Assembly (NCBI GenBank): GCA_021323735.1
Contig: JAJPKM010000003.1
Location: 26,845-90,844 of the forward strand
Direction of reading: 5' to 3'
DNA length: 64,000 bases
Origin: Gammaproteobacteria bacterium
GTDB lineage: Bacteria; Pseudomonadota; Gammaproteobacteria; Steroidobacterales; Steroidobacteraceae
Under the pieces are notes generated by a model. It saw nothing but the letters and a program-made list of their open reading frames with translations, was not told the origin of the DNA and ran no database searches. Numbering within the stretch: the stretch's first letter is position 1; every line of letters begins with the position of its first letter. Shown here in pieces: positions 20,535-30,151 of the stretch. A program made the translations under genes and the position numbers.

Positions 20535-21712
20535 TGCGCCCCTTATTCGTGGTTTTCGCCAAGGAGTTCTTGGAGAACTTGCGCGACCGGCGCACCTTGT
20601 TGTCGGCGTTGCTCTTCGGTCCCTTGTTCGGACCGATACTGTTCGGCCTCATGGTCTCGCGCATGCTGGAGCAAAGCGTGGTCGAGTCGGAGGTTCCCTT
20701 GAAGCTCACCATCTCCGGGAGTCATTACGCCCCGGGGCTGACCCAGTACCTCAAGGCGCGCGGCGTCAAACTCACGTTCAGCGAACTGTCGGAGAACGAG
20801 GCGCGCGCCGCCGTGCGCGCCGGCGTATACCAGGTCGTGCTGCTGGTACCCGAGGAATATCCGCAACTCTTTGCGGCGTCGAAACCGGCACCCTTGCTGC
20901 TGTTCGCCGACAGCGCCGACTCCCAAACCCGAAAGATCGCAGACCGTGCGCGGGGCGTTTTGGCCGCTTACGGCAGCACCATCGCGCAACTGCGGCTCGA
21001 GCTTCGGGGGGTCAATCCGCTGTTGTCCTTGCCCGTCGCCGTGAACGAGGTGGACGTTGCCACCCCCACCGGCCGCGCAGTGGTCGTGCTGGGCTTCATG
21101 ACGTACTTCGTGCTGTTTGCGCTGCTGATGGGCGGCCTGTATCTGGCCATCGATTCCACGGCGGGGGAACGCGAGCGCGGCTCGCTGGAGGCGCTGCTCA
21201 GTTTGCCGGTCGCTCGCTCGGCATTGGTGGGCGGCAAAATCCTGGCGACCTGCGCCTACATGTGCATCTCGCTGGCCTTGAGCTTGACCGCCTTCGTCTA
21301 TGTGTTTCGCTTCGTACCGCTCGAGCGGATCGGCATGAGCGCCAATCTGGGGCTCAAGACCGCGCTGATTTTCTTCGCGATTTGCCTGCCTTTCGTGCCG
21401 CTGGGCGCCACCCTCATGACATTCGTGGCTTCATTCACACGCAGCTACCGCGAGGCACAGACCTATCTGACCACCGTGCTGCTGGTGCCGACGCTGCCGA
21501 TTGCCTTTGCCAGCATCTACTCGCTGAAGCCGACCAGCTCGCTGATGTTCATCCCGTCGCTGAGCCAACATTTGTTGATGACCAGCGTGCTCAAGGACGA
21601 GTCGATTCGCCTGCCGGATGTGCTGGTGTCGGCGGCCGCGTCGCTCGCGCTTGCACTGCTGCTGTTCGTTCTCACCGCGCGCCACTGGCGGCGCGAAACC
21701 ATGCTCGGATAA
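20534..21712 (+). CDS. ABC-2 type permease (NatB-like)
   Basis: 392 residues. One N-terminal membrane helix (near LLSALLFGPLFGPILFGLM), a large periplasmic region of about 140 residues, then five to six helices from about residue 180. The segment GERERGSLEALLSLPVARS is the conserved ABC-2 coupling region. It forms the membrane half of the transporter with the preceding ATPase. The three-gene operon couples an exported peptidase with an exporter; whether the peptidase is functionally linked is inferred only from overlap. Confidence 0.9.
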   Translation: MRPLFVVFAKEFLENLRDRRTLLSALLFGPLFGPILFGLMVSRMLEQSVVESEVPLKLTISGSHYAPGLTQYLKARGVKLTFSELSENEARAAVRAGVYQVVLLVPEEYPQLFAASKPAPLLLFADSADSQTRKIADRARGVLAAYGSTIAQLRLELRGVNPLLSLPVAVNEVDVATPTGRAVVVLGFMTYFVLFALLMGGLYLAIDSTAGERERGSLEALLSLPVARSALVGGKILATCAYMCISLALSLTAFVYVFRFVPLERIGMSANLGLKTALIFFAICLPFVPLGATLMTFVASFTRSYREAQTYLTTVLLVPTLPIAFASIYSLKPTSSLMFIPSLSQHLLMTSVLKDESIRLPDVLVSAAASLALALLLFVLTARHWRRETMLG

Positions 21713-21847
21713 AAATTGTTTGTAGGACGGTTTTAATTTAACAACTGGGCGCTGGCCGATTGCAATTAAGGGGATTCCTGTATAGGCGTTCAAGTACACG
21801 CTATGTATACTTCGCGTCGCGTCATCTAACGGCTCGGGGGTATCGGC

Positions 21848-22063
21848 ATGGCCAACTCGTCATCCTCGCGGATTAGCACCGTGGCATTCATCGCGATATT
21901 GACGCTTTCCGCGTGCACAATGCTGTGGTTATTCTGGCGCTTCCCGCTCGTGACGGCGCTCATTACGCTGGGCGTGTTCCTGGGATTGGGAGTTCTGGCG
22001 CGGTTCGCCCGCTCGCTCGATGTCGACATGACGGATTTGGATCCCACCAACCAGGGCGTTTGA
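21848..22063 (+). CDS. small two-helix membrane protein
   Basis: 71 residues with two hydrophobic helices (about 11-30 and 33-55), separated by a short turn, and an acidic C-terminus (DVDMTDLDP). Both features suggest an inner-membrane protein. No family recognised. A G-rich stretch 8 bases upstream is a weak ribosome site. It stands alone between the ABC operon and the convergent mnmE. Confidence 0.55.
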   Translation: MANSSSSRISTVAFIAILTLSACTMLWLFWRFPLVTALITLGVFLGLGVLARFARSLDVDMTDLDPTNQGV

Positions 22064-22158
22064 GAGAATAACTGTCGGCAAATGGCGACATAAGGTTTCG
22101 CAACGACAGCGAGACTTCGCCACCGACTCTGCAGCCACGCGGGCCTATTCGCGCCCCG

Positions 22159-23508
22159 CTACTTCCCGATACAAAAGCTGCTGAAGATCTCCCCCAGCAA
22201 ATCATCGCTGGTGAATTCGCCGGTGATTTCACCCAGGGCGAGCTGAGCGCGCCGTAGTTCTTCGGCGAAGAGTTCCAGGGTGCGGGCGGTCAAGTGCACG
22301 GCGGCCTGTGCCACACAGGCTTTGGCGCGCGCCAACGCATCGAGGTGCCGGCGGCGCGCCGACAGGGCACCGGTTTCGCCGCTTAGGTAACCCGCGCTGG
22401 CCTTCAGGTGCGTGCGTAGCAGCTCCACGCCCTCGCCGGTTTTCGCGCTCAAGAAAATTCGCGCGGGACTCGACGACTCATCGATGGCGGGCGCTGCCCC
22501 GGTCAGATCGATCTTGTTGAAGACCAATGTAACCGGAACGCCGTGCGGCAATTCTTGGAGCGCCGCGCTGAAATCCTGCGGCTCGCCGGCGCGCGCGGCA
22601 TCCCAGATGTACAGTACCCGATCGGCCCGCTGCAATTCGTTGCGCGCGCGGCGCACGCCTTCCGCCTCGACGGCATCGGCGGTTGTGCGCAATCCCGCGG
22701 TGTCGATCAAGTTCAGCGGCAAGCCGTCCAGGTGCAGGTGCTGGCGCAGCACATCACGCGTGGTTCCCGGCTGATCGGTCACGATCGCGATGTCATCGCC
22801 GACCAGTTTATTGAGCAAGCTGGATTTTCCCGCGTTAGGGCGGCCCGCGATGACGACGTTCAGTCCCTCGCGCAGCAGCGAGCCCTGCCGTGCCGCGGCG
22901 GTGATGGAGTCGAAGGCGGCCAGGATGTTGCCGATGCGATCTTGCAGCAAGTTGCCCGGCAGGAAGTCGAGTTCTTCGTCGGGAAAATCGATGGCCGCCT
23001 CCACTGCCGAGCGCAGCTCGGTCAGCTGCGCCTGCAGAGCGTGGATGCGCGCCGAGAATTCTCCCTGCATGGAGCGCACCGCCGCGCGCGCCGCCGCCGT
23101 GGTGCCGGCATCGATCAGATCGGCGATGGCCTCCGCCTGCGCAACGTCGATTTTGCCGTTCAAGAAGGCGCGTTCACTGAACTCGCCGGGCCTCGCCATG
23201 CGGCAGCCCATCTCCAGCAACCGCTTGAGCAGCATGTCCCCGACCAGCGTGCCGCCGTGTGCCTGGAGCTCCAACACATGCTCGCCCGTCAAGGAGAACG
23301 GCGCGGGGAAGTACAGGGCCAACCCCCGGTCGATGGGTTCGCCCGCGGCATCGAGAAAATTCGTCAGCTGTGCGAACCGGGGCGCGGGCAGAAACCCGAG
23401 CATCTGCACCGCGATTTGCGGCACTTGAGCTCCCGAGACGCGTACCACCCCGACCGCGCCGCGCCCGGGAGCGCTGGCGACGGCGGCAATGGTATCGGGA
23501 GAATCCAC
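22159..23508 (-). CDS. mnmE: tRNA modification GTPase MnmE
   Basis: 449 residues, full length. N-terminal tetrahydrofolate-binding domain (DTIAAVASAPGRGAVGVVRVSG), helical domain, embedded G domain (GRPNAGKSS, DTAGL, NKID) and the C-terminal CIGK, whose Cys is characteristic. Works with MnmG on the wobble uridine. It starts 9 bases after yidC in the operon direction. Confidence 0.98.
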   Translation of the reverse strand: MDSPDTIAAVASAPGRGAVGVVRVSGAQVPQIAVQMLGFLPAPRFAQLTNFLDAAGEPIDRGLALYFPAPFSLTGEHVLELQAHGGTLVGDMLLKRLLEMGCRMARPGEFSERAFLNGKIDVAQAEAIADLIDAGTTAAARAAVRSMQGEFSARIHALQAQLTELRSAVEAAIDFPDEELDFLPGNLLQDRIGNILAAFDSITAAARQGSLLREGLNVVIAGRPNAGKSSLLNKLVGDDIAIVTDQPGTTRDVLRQHLHLDGLPLNLIDTAGLRTTADAVEAEGVRRARNELQRADRVLYIWDAARAGEPQDFSAALQELPHGVPVTLVFNKIDLTGAAPAIDESSSPARIFLSAKTGEGVELLRTHLKASAGYLSGETGALSARRRHLDALARAKACVAQAAVHLTARTLELFAEELRRAQLALGEITGEFTSDDLLGEIFSSFCIGK

Positions 23509-23517
23509 GAGATTCCG

Positions 23518-25230
23518 CTAGCTGCGCTGCTTCGCAGCCTCCGCTTCCACCACCTGATTCACCCGCCACTGCTGCGCGATGGACAGCACCGTGTTCGTGA
23601 GCCAGTACAGCACCAATCCCGAGGGGAACCACGCCATCATGCCCGTCATGATCAACGGCATGAATTGCATGATCTTGGCCTGCATGGGATCGGCGGGCGG
23701 GGGATTCAACTTGAATTGCGCGAACATGGCGCCACCCATCAACAGCGGCAGGACGAAGAAGAAGTCTCGCGAGGACAGGTCGTTGATCCACAGCAGGAAA
23801 GGTGCCTGGCGCATTTCCACGCTCTCCAAGAGCACGCGGTAGAAGGAAATGAACACGGGGATCTGCACCACCGTGGGCAAACAGCCCGCCAGCGGGTTGA
23901 TCTTCTCTTTCTTGTAGAGCTCCATCATGGCCCGGCCCAATTTCTCGCGGTCGTCCTTGAAGCTTTCCTGAATCTGCTTCATGCGCGGTCCCACCGCGCG
24001 CATCTTGGCCATGGATCGGCCGCTGGCCTGGCTCAAGGGGTAGAACAGCAGCTTGATCAGCGCCGTCACGATGATGATGGACCAGCCCCAGTTACCGACC
24101 AGCTTGTGTATGTAGTTAAGACCGGTGAACAACGGCTGCGCCAGCACGGTCAGCACGCCGAAGTCGACGGTGCGCTCCAGATTCCGTCCGAGCGGCGCAA
24201 GCTGCGACTGCAATTTGGGACCGACAAACAATTGCTCATGGAACTGGGCCTTGGCGCCGGCAGCGATCGCCGTCATCGGCCCGGTGGCGGTGACCAGATA
24301 CTGGTTGTTGGCCACCTCCACTTGGTAGTGATACGGCTGGCCGGCCGGTGGCACCACGGCGGCCACGAATTGATGCTGCAGGGAGGCGAACCAACCGTTG
24401 GTGATGGTGGCGGAGTACTTGGCATCGCTGTCGCTTTCGACATTGAGATCTTTGGACTTGGTGCCGTCGTAGACGGCGGGGCCTTTGAAGGAGTAGGTCT
24501 CGACGTCGAAATAGGAACGCGAGGCATGCTCCCAATGCCGCAAGATCCGCGCGTAGGAACCTAGGTTGCGCGCCGATGCGCCGTCGTTCTTCACCTCGTA
24601 GTCCAGAGCCACGGCGTACTGGCCGCGCTTGAACACGAAGGTCTTGGTGACGGAGAGGCCCGCGCCATCGGTCCAGGTGAGCGGCACGCGCAGCTCCTCC
24701 GCACCCGGCGCAAGCACGAAGGTCGTTTCGTCCGACTTCCATAGTGCCTGGTGCGTGGGCGCAGCTTCGCCCGTGCCGCCGAACAGTCCGCTTTGCAAGA
24801 GATACAGCGTGGGCGGCGGCGCATCGCTCAATAGCCGCACCGGAATATTCGGCGTGTCCTTGCGCTGCGGGTATTGCAGCAGCTCGGCGCGATCCAGTTC
24901 ACCGCCCTTGAGGTTGACCCACAAGTCCAGCACGTCGGTGGTGACATGCAGCAGGGCGGGGGGACTTAAGTCCGAACCCGACGCGGCCGCGGCAATCGCG
25001 GGCGTCGAAGCCGCGGCGGGTGCGGTGGCCGTCTGCGGGGAGGTCTGGGGCGCCGGCGCGCTCGCGGTGGGCTCCGGCACGGAGTCGCCCAACCTGGCGG
25101 GCGCTACGGCGGGTGCTGCATCGGTCTGTGGTGCACTAACCGGCGGCTCGTAGTCATGCAGCCAGGTTTGGTAATTCAAAAATAGGATGGCGGCGAGAAC
25201 GCCCCAAAGCGTCAAACGGATATTAGGCAT
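23518..25230 (-). CDS. yidC: membrane protein insertase YidC
   Basis: 570 residues from the ATG at 25230 ([18 protein letters not shown]). It has an N-terminal membrane anchor, a Pro/Ala-rich linker, the large periplasmic domain (about 95-330) and the conserved insertase core with [19 protein letters not shown] and [19 protein letters not shown]. It inserts inner-membrane proteins with or without SecYEG, including F0 subunits such as AtpE. The start overlaps the yidD end by 8 bases. Confidence 0.97.
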   Translation of the reverse strand: MPNIRLTLWGVLAAILFLNYQTWLHDYEPPVSAPQTDAAPAVAPARLGDSVPEPTASAPAPQTSPQTATAPAAASTPAIAAAASGSDLSPPALLHVTTDVLDLWVNLKGGELDRAELLQYPQRKDTPNIPVRLLSDAPPPTLYLLQSGLFGGTGEAAPTHQALWKSDETTFVLAPGAEELRVPLTWTDGAGLSVTKTFVFKRGQYAVALDYEVKNDGASARNLGSYARILRHWEHASRSYFDVETYSFKGPAVYDGTKSKDLNVESDSDAKYSATITNGWFASLQHQFVAAVVPPAGQPYHYQVEVANNQYLVTATGPMTAIAAGAKAQFHEQLFVGPKLQSQLAPLGRNLERTVDFGVLTVLAQPLFTGLNYIHKLVGNWGWSIIIVTALIKLLFYPLSQASGRSMAKMRAVGPRMKQIQESFKDDREKLGRAMMELYKKEKINPLAGCLPTVVQIPVFISFYRVLLESVEMRQAPFLLWINDLSSRDFFFVLPLLMGGAMFAQFKLNPPPADPMQAKIMQFMPLIMTGMMAWFPSGLVLYWLTNTVLSIAQQWRVNQVVEAEAAKQRS

Positions 25231-25462
25231 GGGTCGGTCTCTTGTCCGGCACGGGGTCGTAGCCGCCTGGCGCGAATGGGTGACAACGTAACAACCGGCG
25301 CAGGCCAAGCCAGGAGCCGCGCACGGCGCCATGGCGCTCGATCGCCGTATGTGCATAGCAGGAGCAACTGGGATAGAAGCGGCAGCGCGGCCCGATCATC
25401 GGACTGATGGCGAGTTGGTATCCGCGGATACTCCACAGCAAGATTTGGCGAGGGGCTAGCAT
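25223..25462 (-). CDS. yidD: membrane protein insertion efficiency factor YidD
   Basis: 79 residues. The family signature [21 protein letters not shown] is present in part (C-R-F-x-P-S-C-S-x-Y-A). It has a short amphipathic N-terminus and is thought to assist YidC. It overlaps rnpA by 7 bases and yidC by 8, so the three genes are translationally linked. Confidence 0.95.
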   Translation of the reverse strand: MLAPRQILLWSIRGYQLAISPMIGPRCRFYPSCSCYAHTAIERHGAVRGSWLGLRRLLRCHPFAPGGYDPVPDKRPTHA

Positions 25463-25773
25463 TTTTGCGTGATGGATTTCCAGTGCTTGTCGAGGCTCGA
25501 TCGCAAATCGGCGAGCTTTGCCATGCGCGCCGCATCTCGAGCGGAGACGGTAACATCGACCGGCGGCAAGGAGTGTTGGTTCAAGCGAAAGGACTCGCGC
25601 GCGAGGCGTTTGATGCGATTGCGCGATACGGCGGTGCCGAAGGTGCGCGTCGCAATGCTCAAACCCAATCGCGGATGGGTTTCATGGTTGGCGAGAACAG
25701 ATAGACTGAAGAATGCATCGGCGAACTTCCTGCCACGCCGTTTCACTTCTTTGAATTCGGCCGGCTGGTGCAA
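25456..25773 (-). CDS. rnpA: ribonuclease P protein component
   Basis: At least 105 residues. The RNase P signature is seen in [18 protein letters not shown], and the aromatic/basic N-terminal block is [14 protein letters not shown]. The protein binds RNase P RNA for tRNA 5' maturation. The coordinates use a TTG at 25773, the first ordinary start codon. However, family-like residues ([11 protein letters not shown]) continue upstream in frame to a stop at 25816-25818. No ATG or GTG exists there, only CTG at 25812 and 25797 and ATC at 25806. AAGGG at 25813-25817 is well placed for the ATC. Confidence 0.9.
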   Translation of the reverse strand: MHQPAEFKEVKRRGRKFADAFFSLSVLANHETHPRLGLSIATRTFGTAVSRNRIKRLARESFRLNQHSLPPVDVTVSARDAARMAKLADLRSSLDKHWKSITQKC

Positions 25774-25829
25774 ACGCTTGCGCGGCTCGAACGTCAGTTT
25801 ACGGATAGACAGCCCTTAAGAAGAGCGCG

Positions 25830-25964
25830 CTACGGGCAGAGGCGCTTGCGGCCCTTGGCGCGGCGCCGAGCCAGCACCTGACGGCCGCTCTTGGTGGCCA
25901 TGCGCGCGCGAAAACCGTGGGTACGGGCACGATGTAAATTACTGGGGTTGAAGGTACGTTTCAT
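25830..25964 (-). CDS. rpmH: 50S ribosomal protein L34
   Basis: 44 residues, normal length, too short for many gene finders. It reads [18 protein letters not shown] then a basic stretch ending GRKRLCP, the universally conserved L34 pattern. It lies between dnaA (divergent) and rnpA, as in most bacteria. Confidence 0.97.
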   Translation of the reverse strand: MKRTFNPSNLHRARTHGFRARMATKSGRQVLARRRAKGRKRLCP

Positions 25965-26025
25965 AGCGCCACTCGAGCGAAACCACGGGGTAAATCAACG
26001 ATCTAAGCTTTTACGAAGGCCGGCA

Positions 26026-26054
26026 AGGGTACTGAGCGAGCCTCCTTGTGTCAA
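26026..26054 (-). promoter_or_regulatory. probable sigma-70 promoter of rpmH-rnpA-yidDC
   Basis: On the minus strand a perfect TTGACA (plus 26049-26054) is followed by a 17-base spacer and TACCCT (plus 26026-26031). The -10 box is weak, but position, about 62 bases before rpmH, fits. It is the only good candidate in the dnaA-rpmH gap, in which I find no DnaA box. Confidence 0.5.
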
Positions 26055-26135
26055 TAGACGCCCCTTCAAGTTGGAGCTAGACTTCCTGCCCTTTCTTCGT
26101 TTAACCCATTGCCTCTACCCCTTAGGAGAGCGCTC

Positions 26136-27491
26136 TTGCCGGAGTCGCTATGGAACCGCTGTCTGCGAGTGCTCGAGGGCGAACTCCCGGAACAGCAGTT
26201 CAACACCTGGGTGCGGCCCCTGCAAGCGATCGAGCGCGACGGTGAGCTCAAGCTCCTGGCACCCAATCGTTATGTCATCGAGTGGCTCGGCCAGAATCTG
26301 CTGCCGAGGATCAAGGAGCTCACGCTGGCGTTTGCGGATGGGCTGGCCCCGGAGGTGGCGCTGGACGTGGGCACGCGGGCCGGCGTCATGGTCCGTCCCG
26401 TGCCGACGGCCCTGAAGGACGACGGTGCTGCGGCGGCGGCCCGGGCGCGGAAACTCGCGCCGATGGTGCTGGGCAGCCGCATCAATGCGGAATTTACCTT
26501 CGAGGGCTTCGTCGAGGGCAAGAGCAACCAGCTCGCCAAGGCGGCGGCGATTCAGGTCGCGGGCAACCCCGGCCGGGCGTACAACCCGCTGTTCATCTAT
26601 GGCGGCGTAGGCTTGGGCAAGACCCACTTGATGCACGCGGTGGCCAACAAGCTTAAGGAGCGCAATTCGGAGGCGCGCCTAGCCTACGTGCACAGCGAGC
26701 GATTCGTCGGCGATATGGTGAAGGCCCTGCAGCACAACACCATCAACGATTTCAAGACGGCGTATCGCTCGCTCGATTGCCTCATGATCGACGACATCCA
26801 GTTTTTCGCAGGCAAGGACCGCTCACAGGAAGAGTTCTTTCACACTTTCAATGCGCTGCTCGAAAGCCAGCAGCAGGTGATCTTGACCTGCGACAGGTAT
26901 CCGAAGGAAGTCGATGGACTCGAGGAGCGCTTGAAATCACGCTTCGGCTGGGGTTTGACGGTGGCGATCGAGCCGCCGGAATTGGAAACCTGCGTGGCCA
27001 TCCTGATGAGCAAGGCAGCGATAACACAGGTCGATCTTCCCGAGGAAGTGGCTTTTTTCATTGCGAAGCGCATTCGTTCCAACGTGCGTGAGTTGGAGGG
27101 CGCGCTGCGCCGGGTCGTTGCCACCTCCAATTTCACCGGCAGACCGATTACTCTGGAGTTCGCCAAGGAGGCGCTCCGGGATCTGTTGGCGCTGCAGGAA
27201 AAATTGGTCACAGTGGAGAATATTCAGAAAACCGTGGCCGAGTATTACAAGATCAGAATCGCGGATTTGCTGTCCAAGCGGCGCAGCCGTTCGATCGCTC
27301 GTCCGCGCCAGGTGGCCATGGCCATGGCGAAGGAGTTGACCAATCACAGCCTGCCGGAAATCGGCGATGCATTCGGCGGACGGGACCATACCACCGTGCT
27401 GCATGCCTGCAGGCGAGTGAAGGAGTTGCGCGAGACGGATCGACGTATCGGAGAGGACTATTTAAACCTGTTGAGAACCCTGACGGGATAG
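26136..27491 (+). CDS. dnaA: chromosomal replication initiator DnaA
   Basis: 451 residues from a TTG at 26136, chosen because AGGAGAG lies 5-7 bases upstream and the product then begins at the conserved [17 protein letters not shown]. The frame is open to another TTG at 26109 without a ribosome site. Domain I (1-80), a short linker, AAA+ domain III with Walker [10 protein letters not shown] and Walker [10 protein letters not shown], and domain IV with the DnaA-box-binding signature [16 protein letters not shown]. The protein opens oriC, probably the adjacent region downstream. Confidence 0.97.
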   Translation: MPESLWNRCLRVLEGELPEQQFNTWVRPLQAIERDGELKLLAPNRYVIEWLGQNLLPRIKELTLAFADGLAPEVALDVGTRAGVMVRPVPTALKDDGAAAAARARKLAPMVLGSRINAEFTFEGFVEGKSNQLAKAAAIQVAGNPGRAYNPLFIYGGVGLGKTHLMHAVANKLKERNSEARLAYVHSERFVGDMVKALQHNTINDFKTAYRSLDCLMIDDIQFFAGKDRSQEEFFHTFNALLESQQQVILTCDRYPKEVDGLEERLKSRFGWGLTVAIEPPELETCVAILMSKAAITQVDLPEEVAFFIAKRIRSNVRELEGALRRVVATSNFTGRPITLEFAKEALRDLLALQEKLVTVENIQKTVAEYYKIRIADLLSKRRSRSIARPRQVAMAMAKELTNHSLPEIGDAFGGRDHTTVLHACRRVKELRETDRRIGEDYLNLLRTLTG

Positions 27492-27710
27492 GGTAGGAAA
27501 AGCTGTGGATGATTCTGTGGATAAAGATATTCACAGGTGATCGACAGTTTGCGGGCGGTATACGGACAGCTGATGGGGTGTTTTATTTGTACGTATATTA
27601 TTGATTAATAGGTAGTTATTACTGTTACACACTGATATTCGATTCCTCATAATCATAGTAATAATCTCTTTCTAAGAATTAAGATCTTTAAGATTCAAGA
27701 TGGTGAGCCC
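27492..27710 (+). other. probable replication origin (oriC)
   Basis: The 219 bases between dnaA and dnaN contain a cluster of DnaA-box-like sites at the left end, then about 110 bases (27580-27695) that are very AT-rich compared with the GC-rich surroundings and could be the unwinding element. A run TAGTAATAA at 27656-27664 resembles DnaA-trio repeats, but it lies over 100 bases from the boxes, so I do not rely on it. The dnaN promoter is probably also here. Confidence 0.65.
27504..27535 (+). other. cluster of three DnaA boxes
   Basis: TGTGGATAA (27516-27524) is the exact complement of the consensus TTATCCACA. TGTGGATGA (27504-27512) differs by one base, and ATATTCACA (27527-27535), in the opposite orientation, by two. 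Such spacing is typical of a DnaA nucleation site. Confidence 0.75.
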
Positions 27711-28808
27711 ATGAAATTGACGGCAGAGCGCGAGAAATTATTGACCCCGTTACAGGCGGTCATTGGGGTGGTGGAACGGCGCCAAACCATGCCGGTGTTG
27801 GCGAATGTATTGCTGGGGGTTCGCCGAGGACAGCTGTCGATTACCGCCACGGATTTGGAGGTGGAGCTGGTGGCTTCCACCGAGGTGGCCGTGCAAGACA
27901 GCGGTGACATCACCGTGCCGGGACGAAAGTTTTTGGATATTTTGCGGGCGCTTCCCGAGAAACTCGCAGTGTCACTGAGCCTGGAAGGCGAGAAGGTGGT
28001 GATCAAAGGCGGCCGCAGTCGATTTAGTCTGTCGACTTTGCCGGCGGCGGATTTTCCGGTGGTGGACGACATCAATTCGCAGCAGACGGTGCAACTGCCG
28101 CGCAGGGAACTGCTGCGCTTGCTGGAGAAGACCCATTTCTCCATGGCGCAACAGGACGTGCGTTACTACCTGAACGGTATGCTGTTGGAGATTGACGGAC
28201 AGGTGCTGCGGGCGGTGGCTACCGACGGGCATCGTCTGGCCTTGTGTGAAACGGCGCTGGCGGCCAAGGCGAAAAATTCGCAGCAGGTGATCGTGCCTCG
28301 CAAGGGAGTGCTTGAATTACAGCGTGTGCTGAATGCGGATGGGGATGCCGAGGTAGCGATAGGAACTAATCACGTTCGGGCACAGATCGGCGACATTCGC
28401 TTCACTTCGAAGCTGATCGATGGGCGTTTCCCGGAGTATTCGCGGGTTATCCCGGCGGCTCCGGCCTCAGCCATTCGCGCCGATCGGGACGTGCTGCGCC
28501 AGGCGCTACAGCGCACCGCCATTTTGTCCAACGAGAAATACCGCGGCATCCGCGTGACCGTGAAGAAGAATTTGCTGACGGTACAAGCCCACAATCCGGA
28601 GCAGGAAGAGGCCGAGGAGGAGGTCGAGGTGGCTTACGAGGGTAACGATCTGGAGGTGGGCTTCAATGTGAACTACCTGCTGGATGCTCTTGCCGCCATC
28701 GATGGCCAGGATGTGGAGCTGGGACTCACCGACAGTAACAGCAGCTGCCTGATTCGTTCTCCGGGGAATGCGAGCGCCCGCTACGTCGTGATGCCGATGA
28801 GACTGTAG
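27711..28808 (+). CDS. dnaN: DNA polymerase III beta clamp
   Basis: 365 residues, three repeated clamp domains, full length. The N-terminus MKLTAEREKLLTPLQAVIGV and the C-terminus ending YVVMPMRL are those of the proteobacterial sliding clamp. It tethers polymerases to DNA. recF begins 3 bases after the stop. Confidence 0.98.
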   Translation: MKLTAEREKLLTPLQAVIGVVERRQTMPVLANVLLGVRRGQLSITATDLEVELVASTEVAVQDSGDITVPGRKFLDILRALPEKLAVSLSLEGEKVVIKGGRSRFSLSTLPAADFPVVDDINSQQTVQLPRRELLRLLEKTHFSMAQQDVRYYLNGMLLEIDGQVLRAVATDGHRLALCETALAAKAKNSQQVIVPRKGVLELQRVLNADGDAEVAIGTNHVRAQIGDIRFTSKLIDGRFPEYSRVIPAAPASAIRADRDVLRQALQRTAILSNEKYRGIRVTVKKNLLTVQAHNPEQEEAEEEVEVAYEGNDLEVGFNVNYLLDALAAIDGQDVELGLTDSNSSCLIRSPGNASARYVVMPMRL

Positions 28809-28811
28809 CCA

Positions 28812-29879
28812 ATGAGCTTGGCCCGGCTGCAAGTAACGGAATTCCGCTGCTTGCAGTCGGTGGAATTGGATCTCGATCCTCATTTCACCCTCATTCACGG
28901 GCCGAATGCCTCCGGCAAGACCAGCGTGCTGGAGGGCATTTATGTCCTTGGCCGAGGCCGTTCGTTTCGGACCCGGCGGCTAGAACATCTCATTCGGCTG
29001 GGTGCCGAACGATTTGTTGTCTTTGGACAAGTGGAGACGCCCCATCGCCGCGTGCCCATGGGGGTCGAGGGAGCTCGCACCGGCGTGCGTGCGCAGATTG
29101 ATGGCGACAGACCCTCTTCCCTAGCCGAGCTGGCGCTGCAGCTGCCGGTCCAAATCATTGACCCGGAAGTACACCGCCTCATCGAAGAGGGACCCAGTCG
29201 CCGCCGCCGTTTCTTGGATTGGGGAGTGTTCCACGTGGAGCAATCCTTCGTAGGTCACTGGCAGCGCTATCAGCAGGTTCTCAAGCAGCGCAATGCGGCG
29301 ATCAAGGGCCGCCAGCACCGAGACCTCGTCGCCGTGTGGGACAGCGACCTGGTGCGGTCGGGGGAGCTGCTGAACTCCGCCCGAGCACGCTATGTGGCCG
29401 CGTTGAGTCCGCACGCCACCGCCATCGGCCGCAACTTACTCGGCTTGGAGCTCTCCTTGAGTTACCGCAGCGGGTGGGCCAAAGATCAGGAGCTGGCGGA
29501 GGCCCTCCAACAAAGCTGGCATCACGACCTGGAGGCGGGTGCAACCCAGGTCGGGCCGCACCGGGCGGAATTGGCCATTCGCTTAGGCGGGGTGGGCGTC
29601 AAGGACAGGATCTCGCGCGGACAGCAGAAGTTACTGGCGGCGGCCCTGCTGGTGGCGCAAATCAAATTGTTTCCGGAGGGTTCTCCGGTACAGCCCACGC
29701 TATTGTTGGACGATCCTGCGGCGGAGTTGGACGAGGAGCGGCTGAGCGGCCTCATTGCCGAGGTATCTACCCAGTCGGTTCAATTAGTCGTGACCACGCT
29801 GCACGGTGAGTTCTCCGCTTTTGGCACGCCCGGGCGCCGCTTTCGGATGGTGGGTGGCAAGGCGGAGGAGAGCTACTGA
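28812..29879 (+). CDS. recF: DNA replication and repair protein RecF
   Basis: 355 residues. SMC-like ATPase that loads RecA at gaps. Walker A GPNASGKTS (near residue 30), signature region DRISRGQQKLLAAALLVAQ and Walker B LLLDDPAAELDEE. Overlapping ribosome context with dnaN suggests coupling. The coding sequence carries a near-perfect parS at 29228, within the conserved VFHVEQSF segment. Confidence 0.96.
   Translation: MSLARLQVTEFRCLQSVELDLDPHFTLIHGPNASGKTSVLEGIYVLGRGRSFRTRRLEHLIRLGAERFVVFGQVETPHRRVPMGVEGARTGVRAQIDGDRPSSLAELALQLPVQIIDPEVHRLIEEGPSRRRRFLDWGVFHVEQSFVGHWQRYQQVLKQRNAAIKGRQHRDLVAVWDSDLVRSGELLNSARARYVAALSPHATAIGRNLLGLELSLSYRSGWAKDQELAEALQQSWHHDLEAGATQVGPHRAELAIRLGGVGVKDRISRGQQKLLAAALLVAQIKLFPEGSPVQPTLLLDDPAAELDEERLSGLIAEVSTQSVQLVVTTLHGEFSAFGTPGRRFRMVGGKAEESY
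29228..29241. other. near-perfect parS site inside recF
   Basis: GTTCCACGTGGAGC differs by one base from the palindromic parS core GTTCCACGTGGAAC. It encodes the conserved FHVE of RecF, so the match may be partly protein-driven, but its closeness to the perfect site 859 bases downstream supports a role. Confidence 0.5.
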
Positions 29880-30086
29880 ATTGAGTGCTCCCGTGCTTTC
29901 GGGTTTGGGGCAAAAATGGTGTCGTCGTTGCACCCTTGACGGCGGGTACAAACGTTCGGCCGTGCTACATCCGGTCCGGTCACGGACGCGAAGCGCTAAG
30001 CCATGGTACAGCGGTCAGGGATTGGCCGGCACCAACGGCCACAGGCTCATTTACCTGCAAGTTCGACATGACTGTGCTGGTTCTTG

Positions 30087-30100
30087 GTTCCACGTGGAAC
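30087..30100. other. parS: parS centromere site
   Basis: GTTCCACGTGGAAC is a perfect 14-bp palindrome identical to the core of chromosomal parS sites known from Pseudomonas and Caulobacter. It lies in the 272-base gap after recF, which otherwise holds no gene I can see, about 2.5 kb from oriC. ParB encoded at 7491 should spread from here and load SMC. Confidence 0.85.
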
Positions 30101-30151
30101 GATAACCCGTGCCGCGCCGTCATCGATGCCCACCTTGGGGGGCTGCAAAGC

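Noticed and set aside
22543..24564. A 673-codon open frame on the plus strand antisense to mnmE and yidC
   Set aside because: It lies wholly opposite two conserved genes, has an Arg/His/Gln-rich composition typical of GC-rich antisense frames and no recognisable domain.
27656..27664. DnaA-trio motif TAGTAATAA in the origin
   Set aside because: It is over 100 bases from the DnaA boxes, whereas known trios abut a box; it may be a chance in AT-rich DNA.
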